The notes under the pieces are model-generated. The model was given only the letters and a program-made list of their open reading frames with translations. It did not search any database and was not told the DNA's origin. This document shows, in pieces, positions 44,803 through 53,434 of a DNA stretch of 64,000 nt (the stretch's first letter is position 1; each line of letters opens with the position of its first letter). Both the position numbers and the translations under genes were made by a program. The stretch is from NCBI RefSeq assembly GCF_000497245.1, contig NZ_AWTC01000013.1:167450-231449 (forward strand). Reading direction: 5' to 3'. This DNA is from Sporolactobacillus laevolacticus DSM 442. GTDB lineage: Bacteria > Bacillota > Bacilli > Bacillales > Sporolactobacillaceae.

Positions 44803-47073
44803 GTGAAATTGCTCCCCGGGTTCAGATGGGATGTGTCAACAATTTTAAGACTTAAACAAAGCTTGATCACGCTATTCAGTATTGCATTTGCGTCATGCTT
44901 TCTCGCCGTACTCGCGATCGGCTTTCTTTATCCGATGATTTTTCAACATTATACCGGTCTTCTGCCAATTGCACTTTCTCTGGCGATGTTCGCACTGATC
45001 GTGATTCTTTTTTTTCTTGCTGTCTACCGTTGGCTTGTCAGATTTACTGATCCGACGATTAATAAAATCTCAGCAGGGATTTTCCTGATCATGGTGCTGC
45101 TTGAGGTAACGATGATCATCACTTTTCATTCGATTATTCCACCGATTATTGACGGCGGGCACACATACGTTGAGGCGCTTTATCTGCTTGCTCATGGACA
45201 TGCGTCCGACAGTATTTATTTTAAAATTTACCCGAATAACATACCGATCACACTGCTGCGCTACTTTCTTTACAGCGGGTTTGGTCTTGCACATATATCA
45301 AATTACATGCTTATCGATCGTGCATTCTGTGCACTTATGCTGCTTGCCGGTATCTTTCTGTCCTGGAAACTTGTTGGAAAATTATTTGATGCCCGTACAG
45401 CCTGTTTGTTCCTGCTGATCGCGCTGACCTGTCTGCCGTTGTTCTTTTACACAATGTATTTTTACACAGATACTGTTGCGATCATATTTCCCATTATCCT
45501 CCTTTATCTATGGTATCTTTACAGTCAAAAGGGAAAGATTCGCTACATTGTGCTGATTGGGCTTGCTCTCGGTATCGGTTATCTGATCCGTCCGAATCTG
45601 ATCCTGTTTCTTCCTGCATTAGCCATTTACATGTTTTTTGTCCTGAATTGGAAGAAGGTCCTGATCAATCTCGCCATCATCGGCATGCTGATCAGTGCTA
45701 CCAATTTCGCTTCCCAGGGCGTAGAACGGCATTTCGGGTATGTTCAGGATCCTTCACTTTCTATGCCTACTTATAACTGGATTTTGCTGGGATTTTCCCG
45801 CGATGGGGGTTACAACCATCATGACTATCAGCTCTCACGACTGCAGCCGAATCAGACTTCAAAAAAACAGGCGGAACAGCTGGAAATTAAAAAGCGAGTA
45901 AAGGCCTACGGAATAGCCGGGCTCGCCCGGCTATGGGCCATCAAGACTGCGCGAACCTGGGGAGCAGGCGCTCATGGCTATTATTGGTACACGCATCTGT
46001 CGAGCCATCCGACAAAAGCCTATCAGTATTTATTTAATCATAAAAATCAGCTGACGATCTTTATCATCCAGGTGTTCTATCTTGTAAACATCATTCTTTT
46101 GCTTGTTTCTGTCTTCCGCTATTTCCGAACCAAGCAAGTCGACTTGAATCTGCTCATCCAGATCTGTCTGTTTGGAAATTTTATTTTCTATGTCTTTGTT
46201 TGGGAGGCAGAGCCGCGATATAGCATGCTCTTTACACCATTCATTTTACTTGGCAGCGTTTTTGGCTTTAAAGAGCTGGTCCATGCTCTAAATATGAAAA
46301 AGAGAGACGATCCCCAAGGTGTACAGATTGGAAAAAGATTCAGACTCGTACTAGCAGGCAGCTTGCTAGCTGCAGTATTTCTGTGTGCTTACGCAGGGTT
46401 CTTTGATTATACGCAGGCAAAATCACCGCAACAGAGCTACATTGTCGACCAACGTTACTCCGTTGGCAAGAAAGGTATTACCGTGGATGCTGGTCATTCC
46501 ATCACTCAAACATTTCTCGCGTATGACCAGTATAACCGCGTATCCATTGGCATTCGAGATGTTAGAGGCGCCGGTACGTATCACGCCACCATCAAAAATA
46601 TGCGGACAGGCAAAGTCATTTTTTCTAAGGACTTTTCTGTCACTAAAGCAAAAAGCAAAGTAACATTAAAAGTGAATCATGGAAATTCGGCAATCGGGGA
46701 CGAAGAAATCATTAAGATTACACGCATCAAAGGCAGTCCCGGATCCGCCCTCACCTTTAATATAAGTGGAAAAGCCTATGACCAACGTGATGCTTATCCT
46801 GACGGCCGCTTGATTCAAAGCGATATGACGAGCACAAAGAAAGACTTACAATTTATGATTTATCAGACTGAGAGTGGCGCTTACATCAGTAGCACCGCTT
46901 ACTGGATTATGTTCATTCTTCCTATCCTGATGCTAATCTGGTACGCTTATGTTTCGCTCAGTATGGATGGAACGGAAACAGATCGTATCCGCCGCAAACG
47001 GAATCAAGTGCGAACGTCTCAAAACGGAATCCGTATTATGAGAGAAGAACAGCTACGCCGAAAAGATTATTAA
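44803..47073 (+). CDS. Large membrane glycosyltransferase (GT-C fold, YkoS-like)
   Basis: 756 residues. About 11-12 membrane segments in the first 520 residues, with the first external loop containing PIIDGGHTYVEALYLLAHG (acidic catalytic position typical of GT-C enzymes) and RPNLILFLPALA. An extracytoplasmic beta-rich region (about 545-690) is followed by one more membrane segment and a basic tail (RRKRNQVRTSQNG). It probably transfers the sugar loaded by the adjacent GT2 enzyme to a cell-wall polymer or protein. GTG start with only a weak GGGG upstream; spacing of 46 nt from the GT2 gene indicates cotranscription. Confidence 0.8.
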   Translation: MKLLPGFRWDVSTILRLKQSLITLFSIAFASCFLAVLAIGFLYPMIFQHYTGLLPIALSLAMFALIVILFFLAVYRWLVRFTDPTINKISAGIFLIMVLLEVTMIITFHSIIPPIIDGGHTYVEALYLLAHGHASDSIYFKIYPNNIPITLLRYFLYSGFGLAHISNYMLIDRAFCALMLLAGIFLSWKLVGKLFDARTACLFLLIALTCLPLFFYTMYFYTDTVAIIFPIILLYLWYLYSQKGKIRYIVLIGLALGIGYLIRPNLILFLPALAIYMFFVLNWKKVLINLAIIGMLISATNFASQGVERHFGYVQDPSLSMPTYNWILLGFSRDGGYNHHDYQLSRLQPNQTSKKQAEQLEIKKRVKAYGIAGLARLWAIKTARTWGAGAHGYYWYTHLSSHPTKAYQYLFNHKNQLTIFIIQVFYLVNIILLLVSVFRYFRTKQVDLNLLIQICLFGNFIFYVFVWEAEPRYSMLFTPFILLGSVFGFKELVHALNMKKRDDPQGVQIGKRFRLVLAGSLLAAVFLCAYAGFFDYTQAKSPQQSYIVDQRYSVGKKGITVDAGHSITQTFLAYDQYNRVSIGIRDVRGAGTYHATIKNMRTGKVIFSKDFSVTKAKSKVTLKVNHGNSAIGDEEIIKITRIKGSPGSALTFNISGKAYDQRDAYPDGRLIQSDMTSTKKDLQFMIYQTESGAYISSTAYWIMFILPILMLIWYAYVSLSMDGTETDRIRRKRNQVRTSQNGIRIMREEQLRRKDY

Positions 47074-47133
47074 AAGCAATTAGAAAAAAAATAGTCGATT
47101 AGAATACGTATGGATCCAATATCTTACATTAAT

Positions 47134-47181
47134 AAAAAACCCTGAGCCGCGATGTGATCATCGCAAGCTCAGGTTTTTTTC
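47134..47181. terminator. Bidirectional terminator
   Basis: AAAAAACCCTGAGC...GCTCAGGTTTTTTT with an inner CGATG/CATCG stem. Shared by the GT-C gene (+) and the polyamine operon (-). Confidence 0.9.
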
Positions 47182-47214
47182 ATTCTATTTGATGCTTCAA
47201 AACACTCAATTTTA

Positions 47215-48351
47215 TCAGGACAACCGAGTTTTGAAGTCGTCATAACTGAATTGTTTGATGACGCGAATGCCGTCTTTTTCATTGAACGAAGCTATTGCAG
47301 GCAACGCAATCCCATTGAATGTGTTGTTCTTGACCATCGAATAGATCGCCATATCGCAGAACACAATTCTGTCGCCTACTTGAAGTGGACGATCAAAAGA
47401 ATAATCGCCGATCACATCGCCTGCCAGACATGTAGGGCCGCCGAGCCGATACGTTCGGGTACGTTTCCCAGGCTTTCCGGCTCCAATAATCTCCGGACGA
47501 TACGGCATTTCGAGAACATCAGGCATATGACAAGTTGCCGACGTATCTAGAATTGCAAGTGGCATCCCATTCTCAAAAACATCGAGAACAGTGGAAACGA
47601 GATAACCTGTATTCAGTGCGACTGCTTCACCAGGTTCCAAATAAACGTCCACATCGTATTTCTCTTTAATACGTGTAATGCACCGTGCCAGACGATCAAG
47701 ATCATAATCCTTGCGTGTAATGTGATGCCCACCGCCGAAATTAATCCACTTCATGTTTTTTAGAGCGTCGCCGAACTTTCGCTCGACCACAGCCAATGTA
47801 TGCTCTAGCGCGTCTGAATTCTGCTCACACAACGTATGAAAATGCAGCCCGTCAATTCCGTCAAGTGCTTCAAAGTCAAAGTTCGCCTCGGTCACGCCCA
47901 TTCGTGAATAAGGGGCGCATGGATCATAAAGGCCGGTCTCCACTTCTGAATATTCAGGGTTGACTCGAATGCCGCATTCAATGTGCTTAGGCGAGCTTTT
48001 CACTTGGTCTTTGAATTTCGCCCACTGGCTGAATGAGTTAAATACGATGTGATCGCTGACCTTAAGAATCTCTGCAAAGTCTTTTTCATCATATGCCGGT
48101 GAATAAATATGCACCTCTTTGCCCATTTCCTCGCGTCCGAGCCGTGCCTCATAAAAGGAGCTCGAAGCCACACCGCTCAGGTATTGGCCAACAAGTGGAT
48201 AAAGCGAGAACATTGAGAAAGCCTTCTGAGCAAGTAGAATCTTGCAGCCTGTCCGTTCCTCCAGGTCTTTCAAGATTTCAAGGTTGCGCGTCAGCAGCCG
48301 CTCATCAACGATATAGCTTGGAGACGGGGCACTTTTAAAATCTATATTCAT
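47215..48351 (-). CDS. nspC: Carboxynorspermidine/carboxyspermidine decarboxylase
   Basis: 378 residues of the alanine-racemase-fold PLP decarboxylases. LLAQKAFSMF carries the PLP lysine (Lys43), with later family motifs GLHFHTLCEQNSD, WINFGGGHHITRKDYD, YLEPGEAVAL, TCHMPDVLEMPYRP and GGPTCLAGDVIGDY (catalytic Cys/Asp). It decarboxylates carboxyspermidine (or carboxynorspermidine) formed by the dehydrogenase encoded 11 nt upstream. AAGGAG before the ATG. Last gene of the five-gene polyamine operon. Confidence 0.94.
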   Translation of the reverse strand: MNIDFKSAPSPSYIVDERLLTRNLEILKDLEERTGCKILLAQKAFSMFSLYPLVGQYLSGVASSSFYEARLGREEMGKEVHIYSPAYDEKDFAEILKVSDHIVFNSFSQWAKFKDQVKSSPKHIECGIRVNPEYSEVETGLYDPCAPYSRMGVTEANFDFEALDGIDGLHFHTLCEQNSDALEHTLAVVERKFGDALKNMKWINFGGGHHITRKDYDLDRLARCITRIKEKYDVDVYLEPGEAVALNTGYLVSTVLDVFENGMPLAILDTSATCHMPDVLEMPYRPEIIGAGKPGKRTRTYRLGGPTCLAGDVIGDYSFDRPLQVGDRIVFCDMAIYSMVKNNTFNGIALPAIASFNEKDGIRVIKQFSYDDFKTRLS

Positions 48352-48362
48352 TGAATAACTCC

Positions 48363-49562
48363 TTAATCAATCAGCGCCGGAGCGAAATTCTCATGCCAAG
48401 GCAAGCCGAATTTATTCAGCGCATCCATGAATGGATCCGGATCGAATTCCTCAATATTGTAAACACCTGGTCGTTTCCACTTACCGGTCATTACCATCGA
48501 TGCACCGATCATCGCCGGAACACCTGTAGTATACGAAATGGCCTGAGAACCGACTTCTTTATAGCATTCTTGATGATCGCAGACATTATAAACATAATAA
48601 GTCAATGGCTTACCATCTTTCACACCTTGGAAGATACAGCCGATGTTCGTCTTGCCCTTCGTCCGTGGGCCGAGTGACGATGGATCCGGCAACACAGCTT
48701 TAAGGAATTGCAGCGGCACAATTTCCTTACCTTCAAATTCAATCGGTTCAATCGAGGTCATACCGACATTTTCCAGTACCTTAAGGTGTGTCAAATAGTT
48801 TTGGGAGAACGTCATCCAAAATCTAATTTTCTTAATGCCTTTGATGTTAAGTGCGAGCGACTCCATTTCTTCGTGATGAAGCAGATAGATGTCCTTCGGT
48901 CCGATCTGCGGAAAATCGTAGACGCGCTTGATGGACATCGGTTCCGTTTCAATAAAATGGCCATTCTCGAAATAGCTTCCATTCGCAGTCACTTCACGAA
49001 TATTGATTTCCGGATTAAAATTTGTCGCAAACGGATAACCGTGATCTCCTGCATTCGCATCGAGAATATCAATCGAATGGATTTCATCGAAATAATGCTT
49101 CTGTGCGTAAGCCGAGAAGACACTCGTGACACCAGGATCAAATCCGCTTCCGAGCAGCGCAGTGATACCTGCTTCCTTGAAACGGTCACGATAGGCCCAT
49201 TGCCATTTGTATTCGAATTTTGCTGTGTCTTCCGGTTCATAGTTTGCCGTATCTACATAATCGACCTTTGTCGCTAAGCAAGCATCCATGATCGTCAAAT
49301 CCTGGTAAGGCAGTGCAACGTTGATGACGATATCAGGTTTAACCTTTTCAATTAACGTGATCAGTTCCGGTACGTTGTTCGCATCGACTTGCGCTGTCGT
49401 AATTTTTGTCTTTCCACCATCAAGCTTCTTTTTTAAAGCCTCACATTTTGAAACTGTTCTGCTCGCAATGCAAATTTCTTCAAAAACCTCTGAGTTCTGG
49501 CAGCACTTATGTACCACAACGCTCGCGACGCCTCCCGCGCCGATGATCAATGCTTTACCCAA
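48363..49562 (-). CDS. Carboxynorspermidine/carboxyspermidine dehydrogenase (saccharopine dehydrogenase-like)
   Basis: 399 residues beginning MGKALIIGAGGVASVVVHKC, a Rossmann NADP-binding motif (GxGGVxS). The body includes VDTANYEPEDTAKFEYKWQW, LLGSGFDPGVTSVFSAY and NPEINIREVT, typical of the Lys1-like CANSDH/CASDH subgroup. It condenses aspartate semialdehyde with a diamine (putrescine, diaminopropane or, in some bacteria, agmatine). AAGGAGG lies 8 nt before TTG at 49562; the frame extends upstream to 49595, but that would place the SD inside the gene. Paired with nspC. Confidence 0.92.
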   Translation of the reverse strand: MGKALIIGAGGVASVVVHKCCQNSEVFEEICIASRTVSKCEALKKKLDGGKTKITTAQVDANNVPELITLIEKVKPDIVINVALPYQDLTIMDACLATKVDYVDTANYEPEDTAKFEYKWQWAYRDRFKEAGITALLGSGFDPGVTSVFSAYAQKHYFDEIHSIDILDANAGDHGYPFATNFNPEINIREVTANGSYFENGHFIETEPMSIKRVYDFPQIGPKDIYLLHHEEMESLALNIKGIKKIRFWMTFSQNYLTHLKVLENVGMTSIEPIEFEGKEIVPLQFLKAVLPDPSSLGPRTKGKTNIGCIFQGVKDGKPLTYYVYNVCDHQECYKEVGSQAISYTTGVPAMIGASMVMTGKWKRPGVYNIEEFDPDPFMDALNKFGLPWHENFAPALID

Positions 49563-49663
49563 TCGAAACGCCTCCTTATAGTTAAGCCTGTCCATATGAC
49601 TTGCTCATTAAATGCTTTACGAACCGGATTCTGGATTTTGCCTTACAGTCAGGCAGATCTCTC

Positions 49664-50515
49664 CTATTCCATTTCTTCAAGCAGTTCCTTCACGTAATTC
49701 GGCAGCGCAAACGCACCGACATGAATTTTATCGTTATAGTATTTTGTTTTCAGCCCAAGCGCTTTCCAAGCTGCAGCATCATAATTCTCAATCGGATGAT
49801 ATTTCTTCGACGCGAATCCGAACAGCCAGTGTCCTGAAGGGTATGTCGGGATATGTGCCTGGTAAACCCTGCTGATCGGGAAGGAATCAATAATCCGCTT
49901 ATGCGCACGCTGCATAGCAACGGCATCCTTAGGATAGAACGGACTCTCATGCTGGTTCACCATCGCACCGTTTTCTGTCAATGCCTTGTAGCAATTTCCG
50001 TAAAATTCTTTTGTGAACAAACCTTCACCAGGTCCGAAGGGATCCGTCGAATCAACAATAATCAGATCGTATTCATCCTTCTTTGAGCGGACGAATTTCA
50101 ATCCGTCAGCATAATGAATAGCTACTCTCGGATCATCAAGCTTGCCGGCCGTCTGTGGAAGATAAGTTTTACATGCCTCAATCACTTGTCGGTCAATTTC
50201 AACCAGATCAATCTGTTCGACGTTAGGATAGCGCACCAGTTCACGAACGGCTCCACCGTCACCGCCACCGATCACAAGCACCTTTTTGACTTCAGGGAGA
50301 ACAGCCATTGGTACATGGACAATCATCTCATGGTAAATGAACTCATCTTTTTCCGTCAGCATCATATAGCCATCAAGGGTCAGAAATCGGCCAAACTCCA
50401 GCGAATCAAAAATATCGATACGCTGAAATTCGCTCTGACCACTGTAAATCTGCCGATCCACCTTTATCGAAAAAGTGACATTATCTGTGTGCTCTTCTGT
50501 AAACCACAGTTCCAA
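49664..50515 (-). CDS. speE: Spermidine synthase (aminopropyltransferase)
   Basis: 283 residues. The N-terminal beta domain (ELWFTEEHTDNVTFSIKV, TLDGYMMLTEKDEFIYHEMIVHVP) is followed by the Rossmann domain: VLVIGGGDGGAVRELVRYPNV (decarboxylated SAM binding), LVEIDRQVIEACK, the gatekeeper-loop DSTDPFGPGEGLF and QHESPFY. It transfers aminopropyl from decarboxylated SAM to putrescine or a related diamine. AAAGGAG is 8 nt before TTG at 50515, giving a start like B. subtilis SpeE; an overlapping GTG at 50524 is possible. It follows speA by 5 nt. Confidence 0.94.
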   Translation of the reverse strand: MELWFTEEHTDNVTFSIKVDRQIYSGQSEFQRIDIFDSLEFGRFLTLDGYMMLTEKDEFIYHEMIVHVPMAVLPEVKKVLVIGGGDGGAVRELVRYPNVEQIDLVEIDRQVIEACKTYLPQTAGKLDDPRVAIHYADGLKFVRSKKDEYDLIIVDSTDPFGPGEGLFTKEFYGNCYKALTENGAMVNQHESPFYPKDAVAMQRAHKRIIDSFPISRVYQAHIPTYPSGHWLFGFASKKYHPIENYDAAAWKALGLKTKYYNDKIHVGAFALPNYVKELLEEME

Positions 50516-50520
50516 TCGGA

Positions 50521-51972
50521 TCACTCCTTTACGGTCTGTATTTTGTTCACCAGACTGTCCTGGGTACCGGTCAGAAAACAGCCTTTCTCTTTCGCATACT
50601 TAATATACTCCAGCACTTCAGCGGTAATTTTCTCTCCGGGTGCCAGGATCGGTATCCCTGGAGGATAACACATGACAAATTCACCGCATATACGTCCGAG
50701 ACTCTGGTCAAGCGGTGTCGGTTCGCTCTCCGCATAAAAGGCTTCTTGAGGACCGAGCACCACTTGTGGCCTTATATATTCTTGGCTGAGCATTCCCGTT
50801 CTGTCCTTCGCGTAACGGCGCTTGATTTCTGAAAGTGCGGAGACAAGCCGCTCCAAGTCAAGGATCCGGTCTCCGATTGAAATATAGGCCAGAATATTGC
50901 CAATGTCGCCAAATTCAATCTGTATGTCATATTCGTCACGGAGGATATCGTAGACTTCGATGCCGGCGAGACCAATGTCCAGCGTTAGTATCGATAATTT
51001 CGTCACATCGAAATCATAGACCGAATCTCCGTTAATCAGTTCGCGCGAATAAGCATAATAACCGCCGATCTGGTTAATTTCCGCCCGTGCGTATTCCGCC
51101 ATTTCGCCAACCTTTTTGAAAATCTCGCGTCCTCTGAGTGCTAAATTTCTTCGTGAAATATCGAGTGAAGAAATAAGCAAATAGGAACCACTCGTCGTCT
51201 GTGTCAGATTGATAATCTGGCGAACATAACCTTCGCTTAATTCGTTGTTGACAAGGAGCAGCGAACTCTGCGTCAGCGAACCACCTGATTTATGCATGCT
51301 GACTGCCGCCATATCTGCGCCAACCGACATTGCAGAAGCAGGAAGCCCCTCGCCAAAATAAAAGTGGGTACCATGTGCTTCATCGGCGAGTACGAGCATG
51401 TTGTGTTTGTGGGCAAGCTCTGTGATCGCCTTCAGATCGGAACACACACCATAGTATGTCGGGTTATTGACGAGAACAGCTTTCGCATCAGGATTTTCAA
51501 GAATAGCCTGCTCAACATCGGAAAGCGACATGCCAAGGGAAATACCCAGTTCTTTGTTAACCCCTGGATTGACATAGACAGGAATCGCGCCGCTGAGAAT
51601 CAAAGCATTAATCGCGCTGCGGTGCACATTGCGCGGCATAATGATCTTCTCGCCTCGCTTGCAGGCGCTCATCACCATACTTTGAACAGCAGATGTTGTT
51701 CCATTAACCATAAAAAAGGCGTGACGAGCGCCAAATGCGGCAGCTGCCAGTTCTTCCGCCTCTTTAATGACCGAGACCGGATGACAAAGATTGTCTAACG
51801 GTTTCATCGAGTTGACATCCACAGTTAGGCACTTTTCTCCGAGAAATTCAGTCAATTCCCGGTTTCCTTTGCCCCGCTTATGCCCCGGCACATCAAAGGG
51901 CACAACACGCATCGATTTGTAGCGGTTCAGCGCCTCAAGTACCGGCGCACTTTCTTGTGTTAAATGTGTCAT
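50521..51972 (-). CDS. speA: PLP-dependent arginine (Orn/Lys/Arg) decarboxylase
   Basis: 483 residues of the aspartate-aminotransferase-fold decarboxylases, the type of B. subtilis SpeA rather than the alanine-racemase-fold enzymes. FDVPGHKRGKG near the N-terminus, FFMVNGTTSAVQSMVMS, LADEAHGTHFYFGEGLP and AAVSMHKSGGSLTQSS with the PLP lysine near residue 228. Arginine-to-agmatine is the likely reaction; ornithine or lysine specificity cannot be excluded by sequence. TGGAGTAGAG precedes the ATG at 51972. Confidence 0.9.
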   Translation of the reverse strand: MTHLTQESAPVLEALNRYKSMRVVPFDVPGHKRGKGNRELTEFLGEKCLTVDVNSMKPLDNLCHPVSVIKEAEELAAAAFGARHAFFMVNGTTSAVQSMVMSACKRGEKIIMPRNVHRSAINALILSGAIPVYVNPGVNKELGISLGMSLSDVEQAILENPDAKAVLVNNPTYYGVCSDLKAITELAHKHNMLVLADEAHGTHFYFGEGLPASAMSVGADMAAVSMHKSGGSLTQSSLLLVNNELSEGYVRQIINLTQTTSGSYLLISSLDISRRNLALRGREIFKKVGEMAEYARAEINQIGGYYAYSRELINGDSVYDFDVTKLSILTLDIGLAGIEVYDILRDEYDIQIEFGDIGNILAYISIGDRILDLERLVSALSEIKRRYAKDRTGMLSQEYIRPQVVLGPQEAFYAESEPTPLDQSLGRICGEFVMCYPPGIPILAPGEKITAEVLEYIKYAKEKGCFLTGTQDSLVNKIQTVKE

Positions 51973-51985
51973 TTTCTCTACTCCA

Positions 51986-52783
51986 CTAATCAAATATATT
52001 AGCTCCGCTGAAAATTTCGATCATTTCTTTGCGGAGGTTGTTGCTGATTTTCAGTCGCTCCTTCGGCGGAATTTCAAGTACATCCCGATTGAACAAGTAG
52101 TTCTGCAGTTCCGGCTCTTTAATGAGTAATTTAGTATGAAATAAATTGGCTTGGTACACATTAATATCCACTGCATCATATTTTTCAAGTGTCTCGTCAT
52201 CAATATAATTCTGGATTGAAGTCATGGGATGATCCATGAACAGCTTTTTTCCATTTACATCGCGGGTAAAACCGCGCACGCGGTAATCCGCCGTAATAAT
52301 GTCCGAATCAAAACTGCCGATCAAATAATTTAATGTATTTAACGGGGAGATTTCTCCGCAGGTGGCCACATCAATATCAACACGGAACGTAGCGATCGCA
52401 TTCCCAGGATGGAATTCGGGATACGTGTGTACCGTGACATGGCTTTTGTCCAAGTGTCCGACAATCGTATCACTCGTATATTGACCTAAGTTGCACGAGC
52501 GATCAATCTTGTCTTTTGGAAATTCCTGCTCCGCGATTAAGATCGTTACGCTTGCGCCCTGGGGATCATAGTCCTGTTTGCTAATGTTAAGGACATGGGC
52601 GCCGATCATTTCTGTCACTCGGCAAAGAATATGGGTCAGCCGTTCTGAATTGTACTGTTCATCAATGTAAGTAATATAATCGCGCTGCTCACGTTCACTT
52701 TTCGCGTAACATACATCGTAAATGTTGAAGCTCAGTGATTTCGTGAGGTTGTTAAAGCCGTACAATTTCAGCTTATTTTCCAA
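51986..52783 (-). CDS. speD: S-adenosylmethionine decarboxylase proenzyme (E. coli SpeD type)
   Basis: 265 residues, close in length to E. coli SpeD and not the short Bacillus SpeH form. LKLYGFNNLTKSLSFNIYDVCY, QDYDPQGASVTIL, GHLDKSHVTVHTYPEFHP (self-cleavage before the Ser near 114, giving the pyruvoyl group), TCGEISPLNTLNYLI and DYRVRGFTRDVNGKK. It supplies decarboxylated SAM to SpeE. TTG at 52783 after GAGG fits homologues; a GTG four codons earlier is less well spaced. First gene of the operon; a composite repeat lies 80 nt upstream. Confidence 0.93.
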   Translation of the reverse strand: MENKLKLYGFNNLTKSLSFNIYDVCYAKSEREQRDYITYIDEQYNSERLTHILCRVTEMIGAHVLNISKQDYDPQGASVTILIAEQEFPKDKIDRSCNLGQYTSDTIVGHLDKSHVTVHTYPEFHPGNAIATFRVDIDVATCGEISPLNTLNYLIGSFDSDIITADYRVRGFTRDVNGKKLFMDHPMTSIQNYIDDETLEKYDAVDINVYQANLFHTKLLIKEPELQNYLFNRDVLEIPPKERLKISNNLRKEMIEIFSGANIFD

Positions 52784-52863
52784 CCCTATCCTCACAGCCT
52801 TTCCCAGTTATTTTGGGTCCATGACATCGCATCGTATTAGAAGAGGAAAAATGTATAAGTGAG

Positions 52864-53126
52864 TGTTCGAAAATTCCGGGAAAAATTACCGGCGAATCTC
52901 TGCGTCAGCTTGCTTTTCCGCTCCTCACGTATTAACAGGGGAACTTCAACTAAGAACGCGCACGTCCTATGCGCAACGTTGAAGTCACTACATCCTGTAG
53001 AAGTACGCTCCGGTGCTCAAAGCTTCGCTTCCTTAACCTTCGACGCTCAGGACGAGCTAGTGTCAGGCATGCCACAGGACGTGGCGTTCTGCCTGACCTT
53101 GGTCCTTTTTGTCCTCTTTTCGAACG
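52864..53126 (+). repeat. Composite version of the 144-bp repeat (family A, copy 3) with two nested hairpins
   Basis: The ends TGTTCGAAAA and TTTTCGAAC, and the segments CCGGGAAAAATTACCGGCGA, AGCTTGCTTTTCCGCTCCTC and GTACGCTCCGGTGCTCAAAGC, align with copies 1 and 2. Two extra segments are present. Around 52934-53003 there is ACAGG...CCTGT enclosing AACTTCAAC...GTTGAAGT and GCGCA...TGCGC. Around 53042-53098 there is GTCAGGCA...TGCCTGAC enclosing CCAC...GTGG. It lies in the probable leader or promoter region of the polyamine operon. 53127-53434 holds no recognisable gene. Confidence 0.75.
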
Positions 53127-53434
53127 GCGAGATAAGTGCTCTATCCATGTAGCGAAATCGGACGATACAAAATTCGCGCTGATTCGCTAATTTTTACTAT
53201 TATGAGTCACTCAAAAAGGAGGATTACCTCCTAGTATTCGACAAAAATTCAATTTCAATTATATAGAGAAGTAGCCGTAAGTCAAGCAAAAATAAGTTCC
53301 GCTTCTCCTCTCTTATTCACAATATATTATAGCGCTGATAAAAGAAAAAAACGCGTGTCGTGATTATCCGTCACAAGGCCATTTTAAATTCAGGCTTTTT
53401 GAAATGGATAAAACGAACGCGAAGGCACATTACG

